Positions 1 through 12,196 of a DNA stretch of 64,000 nucleotides are shown here, in pieces (within the stretch, counting starts at the first letter, position 1; every line of letters starts with the position of its first letter). Source of the stretch: Symsagittifera roscoffensis (Eukaryota; Xenacoelomorpha; Acoela; Convolutidae); NCBI RefSeq assembly GCF_963678635.1, contig NC_087062.1, forward strand, positions 38,827,330-38,891,329. Reading direction: 5' to 3'. The position numbers and the translations under genes are program-made. The notes beneath the pieces were generated by a model. That model saw nothing but the letters and a program-made list of their open reading frames with translations, was not told the DNA's origin and made no database searches.

Positions 1-2190
1 CAATAATCTGGTGTGGTAACCAAAACAATGAGGAAAAATGAACAGATGAAAACATACAATGACAAAAAAATCTTGTTGACGAAAAGACCCGCAAAGCTTC
101 CAAAAACCAATTCTTCAAGAGACTCAAAAATGGACTTACACGAAATGGAGATGGTTGAGTTTACTATAAAAAAACATCCAATTGTCAGGAAACCCAGACA
201 AATGCAGATATCTTCGAAGACTTATATACAAAGATTAATTTGAATGCATCCTTCCCAGCAACCGAGCAGAACGGAATGCAAAGCGAAGCTTGGATTGTCG
301 AGACGGTTTCAGAGCAGATGCAGAAAAGAAATCTTCCCCCGTGATTGCTGCTCTAAACATAAGAAACACGAAAAATTTTATTGGAAAAAAAACCTCTCGA
401 CTTATTGCTTTGAAAAACTCTATTTTGATGACTTCGAAAGCTACAGCACATGCAAGTTCTTTATCCTAATCTGATTAAAGATTTTTATAAAATTTTAATA
501 TAAACTGTGCAAGCCGAAGTGTAATAATTTTTTGACAGGATGCTAAAGTGTTTCACTTATTACACCTTATTACACCACACTTCAAATTTTTTTTGGATCT
601 TGGACTGCAGTGTACAAAAATTCGTCGAATTGTCTTATAGAAAACGCGTAAAGTAATCAAAAATTTTGTTCAATTTGTTGTTGAAGCTAGACAAGCCGGT
701 GATTAGAATCCATATTTTGTTGTGGAAGCCGAAACAAGAACACTGTCTAGAATAAGTTCCTATGGGTGTCAAAAAATGAACAGATCAAAACATACAATGA
801 CAAAAAATTTTGGCGATGAAAAGACCCATAAACCTTTCAACAAGCACTTCTTCAAGAGACTCAATGCTGTAGCTAAAAAACCGTTTGAAGTGAATTTTGT
901 TAAATCTACTATAAAACATCGTGAACCAATTTTCGTAGATTTTTTTATAGTGAAGTATGCCAAACTGATATTTATTTTTTTTTCAATAAATTGTGCGACG
1001 TCAAAAAAATTGAAGAACTACAAATGGATACAAATTCCTTCTATTTGGCTTTGACAGAAGAAGATTAATATGAATGCATCCTTCCCAGCATCCGAGCAGA
1101 ATGGAATTCAAAGCAAAGCAAGGATTCTCGAGACGATTTCAGAGCAGATGCAAAAAAGAAATCTTCCCCCGTACTTGCTGCTCTAAACATAAGAAACAGG
1201 CAAATTTTTTTTGAAAAAAACTTCTTGGCTTATTGCTTAGAAAAACTCTATTTTGATTACTTCGAAAGCTACACCACATGCAAGTTCCTTATCGTAATCT
1301 GATTAAAGATATTTATAAAATTTTAATATAAACAGTTCAAGCCGAAGGTTAATAATTTTTTGACAGGATGCTAAAGTGTTTCACTTATTACACTTAATTA
1401 TACCACACTTCAACTTCTTATTGGACCTTGGACTGCAGTGTACCAAATTCATCGATTTGTCGTATATTCATCGTGCAAAATATTCAACAGTTTTGTTCGT
1501 TCTGTTGCTGATATTTGGTGGAGCGGTAATGAAAATCCATAATCTGGTAGCCGAAACAATGATTTTGTTAGGAAGTAATTTCTATGGCTATCAAAAAACG
1601 GCCAGATTAAACATACAATGACAAAAACTCCTGCCGACGAAAAGACCCGTAAAGCTATCGACAACCAATTCTTCAAGAGACTCAATTTTGTGGCTAAAGA
1701 ATTACACGAAATGGAGCTGCTTGAACTAACTATAAAACAACGTGAACCAAATTTTGTAGATTTATTGATAGTAATATGCCAAGCTGAGACAGTTGTTTGG
1801 AGTTGTATTATTGTTTTTTTTTCGATAAGTTTTGCGACGTCAAGAAACATGAAGAATTCCAATTGGATAGAGAGTTCCTGACGTCGCAAGAAATCTGTAT
1901 CCAATTGTTAGGAAACCCGGACAAATGCAGATATCTTCAAAGATTTATATACAAAGATTTATATGAATGCATTCTTCCAAGCAACCGAACAGAACGGAAT
2001 GCAAAGCGATGCAAGGATTGTCGAGACGATTTCAGAGCAGATGCAGAAAAGAAGTTTTCCCCCGTACTTGCTGCTCTAAATATCAGAAACATGACAACAG
2101 AGACTCTTGTCACGGATTGTTCACGGAGGAATTCACTTGTACCAAAAAAGTGTGCCTCTGTAGTAAAAAGTATTGCAGTTTCATAGTTTA
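1..2190. repeat. Three imperfect tandem copies of an ~831-bp unit
   Basis: The same blocks recur in order: a block with ACAATGACAAAAA at about 53, 796 and 1617, a block with GCATCCTTCCCAGCA-like sequence at 245, 1076 and 1967, and an AT-rich block at about 476 and 1307. The offset between the last two is 831 bp. The first copy is cut by the window edge and the third diverges after about 2095. Related peptides can be read from copies 1 and 3 (about 190-370 and 1890-2100). They share NPDKCRYL, YECILPSNR and DCRD-FRADAEKK, with cysteines spaced C-x11-C-x15-C-x2-C in copy 3. I do not recognise this peptide. Stops break copies 1 and 2, so at most copy 3 could be coding. Copies differ by small indels, so this is not a recent duplication. 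Confidence 0.8.
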
Positions 2191-3862
2191 AGTCGAAAAC
2201 ATAAGTTTAGCAGTAAAGGATTGAACAAGCGCGCCTTAAAAGGCTCCGGAGACGATCTGATGGACAATTAAAGGACGAAGCAGTGAATTTGAATCGACAA
2301 CTATTGGACGTCAAGTATTGGACGAAGTAGTGAATTTGAAGTATCTATTGAACTTATTTAGAATTCAATTGATTAATCATGCTGTTGCACCTTATGAACA
2401 AACTGAAAAAGGACTAGAAATTATGTTCAATTAACTCTTGGAAATTGTGTTCTCACTGAAAGCAATCTCGCGACCTCAAAAAAATTACAAAAAAATCTGA
2501 AACAGCCGAATTTTTTCGTCAGCGGACTTTTGTTCGAGGGTTTTTTTTGCCGGGGAAAAACCGTCCGATTATGATTTAAATAATTGTAAGATAAATTTGA
2601 GATTTTGTGAAAATTTTCCCTCTAGGAGAACTCCTCAATTTTGGAGCCTCAAAACTGAAAAACTCTAAAAAAAATTTCTCTCAAAGCTATAAACCTAAAA
2701 TTGGTTACGGATTAGAAATACTTCGTACGGTATTGGATTATTGAAAACAGAACCAAAGTTGTTTTAGATAAAGAAAATGATTGAAAAAGACATGATTTGG
2801 ACCCTCCAAATCTTTCTTTTTCTGATACTCACGCTTCTAACCTCTTGAAGGGTTGCTTGAAGACCGGTTTTGTAAGGAAACTCGTTACATAAGTAACCTT
2901 CTAGAGCAACTTTTTTTATCGGGTTTAACCTTCAGCAGATATTGACAGAACCACGAAAAAGTTTGGTCGAAAAATTATTCTAATTGCTTACCTGCGCGGT
3001 GTCCTTTGTTAGGGGGATTGACATAGTAGTGCACTGCACAGACGCGGTCTTCCGTTGGCAAAAACTAGGGTATCTCAATTTTTTGGAAATAATCGTTGGG
3101 TCGAGATTTGGTACATTTCGAAAAAAAATGTGGTGTTTCGGGTCTGATCGGTGGAGGTAGATAATATATAACAAGGGTTTTACCCATTATTAGTCGTTGA
3201 ACAAGTTTTACTGTAACCTCCTTTTCACTCAAATATCTGCATTAGGCCCCTTAACTCGTAGATTCAAAACTAATGGAGGGTACCATAAAAAACCTTAAGT
3301 GAGTTGAAACAAAAAACCCAAACGAAACTAAAAATTTTATGATGCCAAACATTCGTTGTTGATGTTCTTGATGATGACCCCTTTTGTGTCTGAAACACGT
3401 CTGTGCGCTTGCCGCGCAACCCTCCGGTCACCGACGAAATTATCATAAACGTGCGCAAGTGTTGAAACACCACGCATAGGAGGGTACTTAACTGTGGGTA
3501 CAAGGAGGGTACTGAAACACCACTCGAAGGAGGGTACAAAGGTCCGAACCTTCTAGCTAGTTTAATACGGTACCAAAAGAAGGGTTCGTCACTCAAACGT
3601 TTGCTATCTCGATGGTCTATAAACATAAACAGGCCGACGACTATGTAGTATTCGCCCTTAATTTACACAGCGGCGGATTGAAAAAGTCAGTTTCCCTAAT
3701 TTTGTTCGTTTTCACCAACTTGACATAGCCAATTGATTTATGGTCTGATCATGGGCTAACTGTTGTTTTACAGCTTTTAGGCCATCAGCCAAACGAAGTT
3801 TTTTTTAGCTTTCAATTTCATGCAGGATTAACCACATAGATGGATCTATGATCTCTAGACAA
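2191..3862. other. No gene recognised; short GGAGGGTAC motif cluster
   Basis: I see no convincing coding sequence on either strand. The only local structure is a scatter of GGAGGGTAC motifs near 3274, 3479, 3505 and 3532, between low-complexity AT-rich sequence. Confidence 0.5.
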
Positions 3863-4644
3863 TGTGCCAGTCGGTCATTTCCTGAAACTTGTTCTTGATT
3901 TTGGAGGAAACAGCAATTTTTGATAAACTCGAATCGACCATGTCATGCTCAAGCTTATGGCTGCAACTGAAATAAGAAGTCAATAAAAATCAAAAGATTC
4001 GAGCCATAATTGCGGGAAAAATGACAAAAAACTGTGCTAGAGTAAAATGCTTTTTGCAGAGAACATCGCGAATTTCTACGAGAGTGCTATCGTTATGAAG
4101 AAAGAACCTGGATTGAAAAGGTAGACGAGTGAAGCTTCCCAATGATCCCGGACAACAAACTCCTTGAGTTAAAACTAGTTTTTTCCTGAAACTTCCAGAG
4201 TTACTTTGCTTACAAAATTTACTTAATTCTAGAGTCCCCTCGCTATGTGAGCAAATAATTTGTTTTCTTGAGTGTAATTTCACGCAGTTATGTTGCGTTA
4301 AGGTGGGTTTTAAGTTGATTCATCTGAAATGGATCAAACGTCCACTGTCCTAAAAAAACCAATGGTATACGTGAGTTTGCAATCCGGTATTTAACGGCGT
4401 TTGCATGTTATAGGTATTTAGAGACTTAGCCATGTGTGCGTTTTTAATTCTAGAGTGGTGGATATTATGGTAGCCGCTTTTAAGTTTTACACGATTTTGT
4501 AGTCCCTTGTCGTAAGTGAACCGAATTGGCTCGGATAGAAGGATGTACAAAAACACAAGAGGTAGTGTTCCTGACCCTTAACTCAAGGGTTATAGGGCTT
4601 AGTTTTCGTAACCTCGTTGGTGACACAAGCGGACGACTGTTACA
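3863..4644 (+). mobile_element. Old, diverged solo LTR of the giant gypsy family
   Basis: It begins TGTGCCAGTCGGTCAT and ends GACGACTGTTACA, as do the 897-bp LTRs at 10217, 16208 and 36467. Landmarks follow in the same order: an AATTGCGGGAAAA block, a CATCTGAAATGGATCAAA block with CCACTGTCC, TTTAACGGCGTT, an AATTCTAGAGTG block, then AAGTGAACCGAATTGGCTC. It is shorter (782 bp) and clearly more diverged than the others. No internal element sequence follows, so it is a solo LTR or a fragment. A convincing target-site duplication was not found (ACAA at 3859-3862 and 4644-4647 is suggestive only). Confidence 0.85.
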
Positions 4645-4839
4645 CAACGTGATTGCCAGTAAATACAGTCTGGAAACAACAATTATAGTTATTTCTGGAG
4701 AGAAATATATATCGGATCCATTACAAATGGATTTACCCTTTCTTCGCCCTAAACTGCTCATGCTTTGAAATAAACCAGTCATATTTGGTTAAATTAGATC
4801 AGTTTATGGCATAACAGCATCTAAAATATTGTATTGTTT

Positions 4840-5032
4840 ATTAAATATTTCTAGGTGCCGGGCCACCAATTCCCTTCTCTCAGAGAATTAACAACGTTAG
4901 TTCTCACTTTTTTTTGTTTACAGCAGCTCACAGCAGCTTAAAAAAAGGAGTATATTTTATCAAATTTTTCTAGTTGCCGGGCCTTCAATTCCAATCTCCT
5001 AGAGAATTAACAGAGTTAATTCTCACTTTTTT
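4840..5032. repeat. Two diverged direct repeats, offset ~119 bp
   Basis: A block of about 70 bp occurs twice (about 4840-4912 and 4959-5032). It contains TTCTAGKTGCCGGGCC, then AGAGAATTAACA and TTCTCACTTTTTT. The rest of the stretch from 4645 to 5165 shows no gene. Confidence 0.7.
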
Positions 5033-5165
5033 CGAGAGGGTTTGGATATGTATCTAGTTTTCCACTCAAATTTCTAGCTCCACTTTTTCTTGCGATTAAG
5101 CTGCTTATCGTGGCCGCGTGTCGCGTCCGGAGGCCTCGATTGTAACTCTCGTTTCAGATATTGCA

Positions 5166-7082
5166 ATTTCTTCTCACTTTTTCGTTATCTCGAGACCGTT
5201 TCTGGTGAGCTATTCAGCTGTTCGAAATGACACGTTGTTGTAACGAAAAATGGCCATTTTATGTCTCGGAAATGATCTGGCTTTAACCCAAAAATTTTAA
5301 ATTTTAGTTTCCATCATAACCTGATTTTCCTTTATGTCCTGAAGTTGTTAATAAGGCGCTTAGTGACATATTCTTGCTTCAATGGATGGTTTCGTTGAGC
5401 CATGCGAGAGAATGGCACACATTTAAAACTGATGCAATCAAATACGTATCATTAGACATTGGCGTGAGTCCGTTTTCAATTACAAGGGGGTAGGTGAAGC
5501 GACCTTGGTTAGGGTTAATGCCGGCAGGAAGAAGTAGGATTAAAACTTATAGACAAAGCAACCCGACCCACTAAGAAGCTTCGAAACGAAAAACCCATAG
5601 AGAACATACTTTTCGTGCACCTCTGTATGTTATGGGTAATTTAGTTTATGTAACGATGTAAAAAATATATAACACACATGCCCTTGCTAACAAGATTGCA
5701 ATATGAATCGTTGAATTAATTTTGAATTTGAGATATTTTTGAATAAAATTGAATTTCAAGTTTAGGAGGGGGGAAAGAAATTGATGAAACAAAGTTTCTT
5801 GAATCCTTCAATTTAATTTCATCCTATACCTTGCTCTATTTTTTCAAGCTAAATCTTTAAAGCGATTAAAGCCATTTTTGATTTGTAATAATGAGCGTTT
5901 GACAACAAATTGTTGTTTTTTACGTACTATTAGATTTTGGGATAGTCGCGTTATATGTCGCTCTTGTGGCTTCCTTTTTCTTAGGTCATTAACGCTTGAT
6001 TTTTATCCCTACTTTGCTTGTTTTGCAAGCAATGCATAGTTCTGTAACCTCTCAATAAGAAAAAAGGAAAGGTCAATTAAAATGGACTCTTCTTCACACG
6101 ACGCTCCGTGCACAGATTTAATTGAGCTATACCAACGCTATGAAAATACATCGGCAAAATTTTATTATCAAAGCAAGTCGATTTTAAAGCATCCAGAGAA
6201 CTGTCAATTAAAATCTACGCCCCTCGGTTATAGCTCTGACGGAAATGTCTACTATGAATGTTTTTTTTTGAGATTTTTGCATCCCCTGAGGCAGTGGATT
6301 GCACTCCTCAGAAGTGCATAATTTATTTTGGTTCTTATAGAGGTTATTGGGTCGGAATATGATTCGTTCCTTTTTTTGCTTAGTTTCACTGCTAATTTCT
6401 GAACGGTTTTTGTAGAGCCTGGCGCTGCTCCTCTAGTACACGCAAGAATGGGTGAAACAAAGCTCCACATCCAGAATTCTTTTTTGGTATTTTAATGTTT
6501 TGACACTCTTTTGGTATTTGTAGGCGTCAGATATTTTTTAGGGCAAGATTTAGCATAGGAGTTCATAATTTTTTCATCGAGTCGAGCGTCATCTTCAGTA
6601 GTGGTTGTTTTGTTGTGAAAACTTTTTACGTTCAACGATTGAAGTTTCGGCTCTATCTCAACATCATGGCATACTTCGTCCAAGAGTGTCGCAGAGGAAT
6701 CAGGAATCTTCGCTTAGTGTATTCACCTTTGGGGCAGTGTAGAGAGTGTGTCAGTGTAAACAGTTGTCCACATGGGAATGTATGTGGAGTGTTTGGTGTT
6801 TCCCATCCATATCTCAGATATAATCCATCTTTAAACTGATTTGTTGAGGGAAAAATTGTACTTTTTTATAATTAGCACTCTTAGCCAGTTCGATGCTTCT
6901 TTCTGTGATGCTAGGTTTATTAGCTTTTTTTCTGATGAGCAATTTTTCATAATTTTGGCCTTTTGTTTGAGAGTGAGTCTCTGTGTTTTGATGATTCTGT
7001 TTATCGGTTTGTTCCGTTTTAGGTTTTTCTGGATCAGTTTTCTAATTGTCAGTATTCTTGTGACCACTCATAGTTGCTGTAA
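5166..7082. repeat. 1,917-bp tandem unit, copy D1
   Basis: Sequence from TTTCTTCTCACTTTTTCG onward repeats at 7083 with almost no change. The junctions are sharp: the left one is preceded by CAGATATTGCAA, the internal one by AGTTGCTGTAAA. The unit carries a broken retroelement protein fragment on its minus strand (6207-7067). The second half of D1 (from 5857) also starts the larger 5,991-bp duplicated block. Confidence 0.9.
6207..7067 (-). pseudogene. Retroelement protein C-terminal fragment, copy 1
   Basis: Read on the minus strand, pieces in different frames make up the C-terminal region seen in many invertebrate retroelement polyproteins. In order they are a lead-in with ASNWLRVLII, then LYLRYGWETPNTPHTFPCG, LTHSLHCPKGE, a histidine-containing IPLRHSW segment, MDEVCHDVEIEPKLQSL, and a tail with LLRSAIHCLRGC. 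The Cys/His pattern (CG, then H..x..C, then H) looks like the zinc-knuckle-like module of that family. Frames change at least three times, so it is dead. No reverse transcriptase domain is present. The family assignment is by remembered motif pattern and is not checked by a search. Confidence 0.75.
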
Positions 7083-8999
7083 ATTTCTTCTCACTTTTTC
7101 GTTATCTCGAGACCGTTTCTGGTGAGCTATTCAGCTGTTCGAAATGACACGTTGTTGTAACAAAAAATGGCCATTTTATGTCTCGGAAATGATCTGGCTT
7201 TAACCCAAAAATTTTAAATTTTAGTTTCCATCATAACCTGATTTTCCTTTATGTCCTGAAGTTGTTAATAAGGCGCTTAGTGACATATTCTTGCTTCAAT
7301 GGAGGGTTTCGTTGAGCCATGCGAGAGAATGGCACACATTTAAAACTGATGCAATCAAATACGTATCATTAGACATTGGCGTGAGTCCGTTTTCAATTAC
7401 AAGGGGGTAGGTGAAGCGACCTTGGTTAGGGTTAATGCCGGCAGGAAAAAGTAGGATTAAAATTTATAGACAAAGCAACCCGACCCACTAAGAAGCTTCG
7501 AAACGAAAAACCCATAGAGAACATACTTTTCGTGCACCTCTGTATGTTATGGGTAATTTAGTTTATGTAACGATGTAAAAAATATATAACACACATGCCC
7601 TTGCTAACAAGATTGCAATATGAATCGTTGAATTAATTTTGAATTTGAGATATTTTTGAATAAAATTGAATTTCAAGTTTAGGAGGGGGGAAAGAAATTG
7701 ATGAAACAAAGTTTCTTGAATCCTTCAATTTAATTTCATCCTATACCATGCTCTATTTTTTCAAGCTAAATCTTTAAAGCGATTAAAGCCATTTTTAACT
7801 TGTAATAATGAGCGTTTGACAACAAATTGTTGTTTTTTACGTACTATTAGATTTTGGGATAGTCGCGTTATATGTCGCTCTTGTGGCTTCCTTTTTCTTA
7901 GGTCATTAACGCTTGATTTTTATCCCTACTTTGCTTGTTTTGCAAGCAATGCATAGTTCTGTAACCTCTCAATAAGAAAAAAGGAAAGGTCAATTAAAAT
8001 GGACTCTTCTTCACACGACGCTCCGTGCACAGATTTAATTGAGCTATACCAACGCTATGAAAATACATCGGCAAAATTTTATTATCAAAGCAAGTCGATT
8101 TTAAAGCATCCAGAGAACTGTCAATTAAAATCTACGCCCCTCGGTTATAGCTCTGACGGAAATGTCTACTATGAATGTTTTTTTTTGAGATTTTTGCATC
8201 CCCTGAGGCAGTGGATTGCACTCCTCAGAAGTGCATAATTTGTTTTGGTTCTTATAGAGTTTATTGGGTCGGAATATGATTCGTTCCTTTTTTTGCTTAG
8301 TTTCACTGCTAATTTCTGAACGGTTTTTGTAGAGCCTGGCGCTGCTCCTCTAGTACACGCAAGAATGGGTGAAACAAAGCTCCACATCCAGAATTCTTTT
8401 TTGGTATTTTAATGTTTTGACACTCTTTTGGTATTTGTAGGCGTCAGATATTTTTAGGGCAAGATTTAGCATAGGAGTTCATAATTTTTTCATCGAGTCG
8501 AGCGTCATCTTCAGTAGTGGTTGTTTTGTTGTGAAAACTTTTTACGTTCAACGATTGAAGTTTCGGCTCTATCTCAACATCATGGCATACTTCGTCCAGG
8601 AGTGTCGCAGAGGAATCAGGAATCTTCGCTTAGTGTATTCACCTTTGGGGCAGTGTAGAGAGTGTGTCAGTGTAAACAGTTGTCCACATGGGAATGTATG
8701 TGGAGTGTTTGGTGTTTCCCATCCATATCTCAGATATAATCCATCTTTAAACTGATTTGTTGAGGGAAAAATTGTACTTTTTTATAATTAGCACTCTTAG
8801 CCAGTTCGATGCTTCTTTCTGTGATGCTAGGTTTATTAGCTTTTTTTCTGATGAGCAATTTTTCATAATTTTGGCCTTTTGTTTGAGAGTGAGTCTCTGT
8901 GTTTTGATGATTCTGTTTATCGGTTTGTTCCGTTTTAGGTTTTTCTGGATCAGTTTTCTAATTGTCAGTATTCTTGTGACCACTCATAGTTGCTGTAAA
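7083..8999. repeat. 1,917-bp tandem unit, copy D2
   Basis: Near-identical direct repeat of D1 at an offset of 1,917 bp. Differences are scattered single bases, plus a small indel in TATTTTTTAGGG (about 6533) versus TATTTTTAGGG (about 8450). At 8999 the sequence continues into unique DNA (AAAAGTCAAAATTGC), fixing the right edge of the array. Confidence 0.9.
8124..8983 (-). pseudogene. Retroelement protein C-terminal fragment, copy 2
   Basis: Duplicate of the fragment at 6207-7067, inside tandem unit D2. It has the same broken frames, so the decay predates the tandem duplication. The LRYGW, HSLHCPKG and LLRSAIHCLRG motifs are kept. Confidence 0.75.
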
Positions 9000-9084
9000 A
9001 GTCAAAATTGCTGGAAAAGTGTTACTGCGGAGGTCTAATCCTCCCATTTTTAGTGGTAGTTCAACTTCAGTGAAATAAATGGAA

Positions 9085-9600
9085 AGTTTTGATATTGAAT
9101 GTCTAAGCATTCCTTATCTATTTATCTATCTATACAAGCTATACATCTATATATTATCTATTTTATATTTCAATGCGGGCTTCACCTGTCATGTTTAAGA
9201 CTTTATAACGAGTTTTTTTTTGCTGGTTGAACGAGGAATTTCACGTTTAAGCTATATCTTATAAAACAATGGTTACGGAATGTTTTTCGTTTTTCCAGTT
9301 TGAAATCAGTGTTTATCTCATAAGTAAAAAGCTCGAAACCCTATAGTGTTATGCTTCAGGGTTTCCGCATGTGTTGCGGATTCGGCCTCCCGTTTTGACT
9401 GTTCCAATCGTCGTGATTTTCGACATATGAGGTTTTTTTCAACTTTTCAGAAAACTTGGTTTTGAATGAGTTTAAAAAGCTAAATTTCGCAACCATTTAG
9501 TTGGGGGCTGTCATGGTAATTGCAGAGTTGCCTCTAGCTACGACTGCTCAAATCATTGTATGTTTCGAGATAAGACAATTTCTGTTTTTTTTCAGTTCTC
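9085..9600. repeat. Partial copy of the ~170-bp repeat element
   Basis: It opens with a TATC-rich microsatellite (about 9110-9170). The same leader as at 53630 and 58980 follows (ATGCGGGCTTCAC, ATGTTTAAG, CACGTTTAAGCTATATC), then parts of two ~170-bp units recognisable by GGGGGCTGTCA, TTGCCTC, GCTCAAATC and TTTCGAGATA. It is repeated at 15076-15590 by the large duplication. Confidence 0.7.
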
Positions 9601-9689
9601 AGAAAACTTCGATTGAAAAAAATTCAGAATGTGTAAAGTACTGTAAGGGTACTCTCAGAAATTCCTTGAGCGACAACAGAGCAGCTTCT

Positions 9690-9940
9690 ACCCGCTCATT
9701 TTTGGCTGTACTGGTGGTGCCGCACCGACAGCTACTCGGACAATGCAGAGCACAGCTGAAAAACTTAGTGAAAAATGGCATGAAAGCTACACAGAAACAA
9801 TAAACTATAAAAGAACTAAGATAAGCTTCGCGCTGCTCAGGAGCGGTATCTTTTGTATACGGGATTGCAAATCTCTGCGTAAGACGCAATTCATAGACAA
9901 CTCAATTAGTGCTGCTGTAGAGGAGGGACAGTTGAAATAA
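9690..9940 (+). pseudogene. Second fragment of the same retroelement C-terminus, opposite strand
   Basis: The plus-strand frame from 9743 reads MQSTAEKLSEKWHESY, then FALLRSGIFCIRDC and a tail ending SAAVEEGQLK before the stop at 9940. This parallels the minus-strand fragments in units D1 and D2 (KLAVKLSKKRNESY, YALLRSAIHCLRGC, then ITEGRRF and stop). It is therefore an independent, diverged copy of the same protein end in the opposite orientation. The upstream part is out of frame. Confidence 0.65.
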
Positions 9941-10216
9941 ATATCTTTAATGACAATGCAATAAATGCTGACTTGGTTTAACTCCTGCAATATTGTTTAT
10001 TGATGTATTTATATAATGCTGGTATGGGCCCTATCCAGCTTGTGCACGACCGTACCTAAACTGAAGGGCCCCTTTTATAATTTACTACTCGTTTATCTTA
10101 ACGGTTGCATAAAATATCGCTGTTTTAGTACTTGTTTTAGGTTAATTAGTAGCAAAAAAGTTCGGTCAGACAGACTTAATTAAAATGAGCAATCAGTGCT
10201 TTTCGACGCTTTTTTG

Positions 10217-11113
10217 TGTGCCAGTGGGTCATATCTGGAAGTTTGACCTTGAGGAACACGGAAGGTACGTGATTTTGGAGTGAAGTTTTATTTTTCAAAG
10301 TTTCGAATAGAGCCTGTCATGCTCAGTTTTCTCGCAACAACTGAAAACAAAAAGTGAAAAATCAGAACGACCGAATTTACAATTGCGGGAAAATACTTAA
10401 GAAAACAGAAGGAAATTGCTATTAGCAATTTCCAGATATAAAATAAGACACGAGTAGAGCCGTCTTATCCTGAAATAGGAGGAGAGATAATCACGAGAAG
10501 GGAGGGCAATTATTCAAACTGAACCAGAGTGAACCTTCAACGGAAAGGTGGACAGCTTGAGTGTCCCAATGGTTCAGACTAAAACTTCAATTCTAGAGTC
10601 TAAACTTATTTCTGTTATTAAAACTGATCAGTATTGAACTTATCAAGTTATCTCATTTAATTCTCGAGTTGCTCATTAATTTAATTTCTCCTTATACTCG
10701 AGTGCGTCAACATGTGAGTTCCTAATTTAGTTTTCTCGAGTGTGTTTTATGATTGTTATGTTGAGATAAGGCGAGTTTTAGGTTGATCCATCTGAAATGG
10801 ATCATAAATCCACTGTCCAATAAAAAGTAACTTAACGGATTGTTCCGACCCTGTTTTTAACGGCGTTCGTGTATTTTGGGTATTTTGAGACCTAAGTATG
10901 TGAACGTTCTTATTTTCTAGAGTGAGGGGATATTTTGGTAGTAGCCTTTAAGCTGTAACGGGTTCTAGTCTCATGTCGCAAGCGAACCGAATTGGCTCCG
11001 ACCGTTCTTGAGGTAGAAAAACACAAGAGATAGTGTCCCTGACTCTTGAGCCAATGGTTATAGGGCCTATTTTTCTTAAGCCTCATATGTGACCGAAGTA
11101 GGCGACTGTTACA
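10217..11113 (+). mobile_element. LTR, extra copy created by the tandem duplication
   Basis: This is an 897-bp LTR running from TGTGCCAGTGGGTCAT to GCGACTGTTACA (TG...CA ends). It is nearly identical to 16208-17104 and about 3% different from the 3' LTR. It is followed by retroelement leader only as far as 11847, where the duplication junction cuts it. It is therefore not the end of an independent element. Confidence 0.9.
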
Positions 11114-11690
11114 TAGTGTTTTTATGCAGGGGGGACACATCAGAGTAACTAATTGTTCGGCATCGTCGATTTAGTTACATTAGATACTTACATGCGTTGG
11201 TTATAAGAAGCGGATATCCAAATTTAAAATCAGGTTAAGGTAGGTACCCTGGTCGGATCTGTAGGGGAAAAGACATAGACAGTTTTTGTGATACCCCATA
11301 AGATCGCTAGCAGGGGGGAGGAAAACGCGGGGCAATCGGGTACCAGACATTTTTTCGGACAAAGATTGACATCGGTCAACCTTGAATTTTAGGAGAATTC
11401 ATCTCTCTGTTTTTGAAATTTTTTCCAGTTTAAATTTTTACGTTTTAGTGAAAATTTGTTGTTGGTACTTTAACGAACAGGGGATCACAAGATACCTGCG
11501 AGGAATTTAGGGTTTCAAATAGCCTGAAACTTCGAGAGGGAGATAAATACTGGGGGGTTAGTATTTGGGTTTTGGCCATTAAGATAGGGATTTTGGAAAA
11601 TTTTTTACTAGAGCTCAAGTGGTGGTAAAAGGTACAGTGGTTCAAGAGTCCCTGCAACGAAGAAGAAAAGATCCGATATCCAGACACTCA
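11114..11690 (+). other. Duplicated retroelement leader segment
   Basis: Untranslated leader sequence downstream of the duplicated LTR, matching 17105-17681. I see no tRNA-complementary primer-binding site starting TGG just after the LTR end (the sequence begins TAGTGTTTTTATGC). Confidence 0.7.
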
Positions 11691-11847
11691 GTGACAAGTC
11701 TTGGGACAGTACCGAAGAAGTCTTGGGACATTGCAGTCTGGGGACAGTCTTGGAGCAACACGGTCTTGGGACAGTCTCGGGACAGAGCAGTCTTGGGACA
11801 GTCTTGGGACAGTGCAGTCTTGGGACAGTCTTGGACCAGAGCAGTCC
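11691..11847 (+). repeat. Start of the 14-bp CTTGGGACAGT satellite, cut by the duplication junction
   Basis: Units of about 14 bp around CTTGGGACAGT, irregular here as in the matching start of the main array. The array stops abruptly at 11847, where unrelated sequence AAAGCGATTAAAGCC begins. The duplication breakpoint therefore lies inside a satellite. Confidence 0.9.
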
Positions 11848-12196
11848 AAAGCGATTAAAGCCATTTTTGATTTGTAATAATGAGCGTTTGACAACAAATT
11901 GTTGTTTTTTACGTACTATTAGATTTTGGGATAGTCGCTTTATATGTCGCTCTTGTGGCTTCCTTTTTCTTAGGTCATTAACGCTTGATTTTTATCCCTA
12001 CTTTGCTTGTTTTGCAAGCAATGCATAGTTCTGTAACCTCTCAATAAGAAAAAAGGAAAGGTCAATTAAAATGGACTCTTCTTCACACGACGCTCCGTGC
12101 ACAGATTTAATTGAGCTATACCAACGCTATGAAAATACATCGGCAAAATTTTATTATCAAAGCAAGTCGATTTTAAAGCATCCAGAGAACTGTCAA

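Larger units (their letters stand above)
5857..11847. repeat. 5,991-bp tandem duplication, copy A
   Basis: Everything from AAAGCGATTAAAGCC at about 5857 to the satellite at 11847 recurs from 11848 to 17838 at a constant offset of about 5,991 bp, with only about a dozen base differences noticed by eye. The block joins part of unit D1, unit D2, the sequence to 10216, a complete LTR, and 734 bp of retroelement leader including the first ~157 bp of the 14-bp satellite. The junction is sharp at 11847/11848. Confidence 0.9.

Noticed and set aside
6082-6321. Plus-strand ORF starting MDSSSHDAPC, present in all four D units (up to 93 aa)
   Set aside because: About half of it is antisense to the retroelement relic on the minus strand, no domain is seen, and it is frame-shifted by poly-T length changes between copies. 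Its repetition only reflects the duplications.
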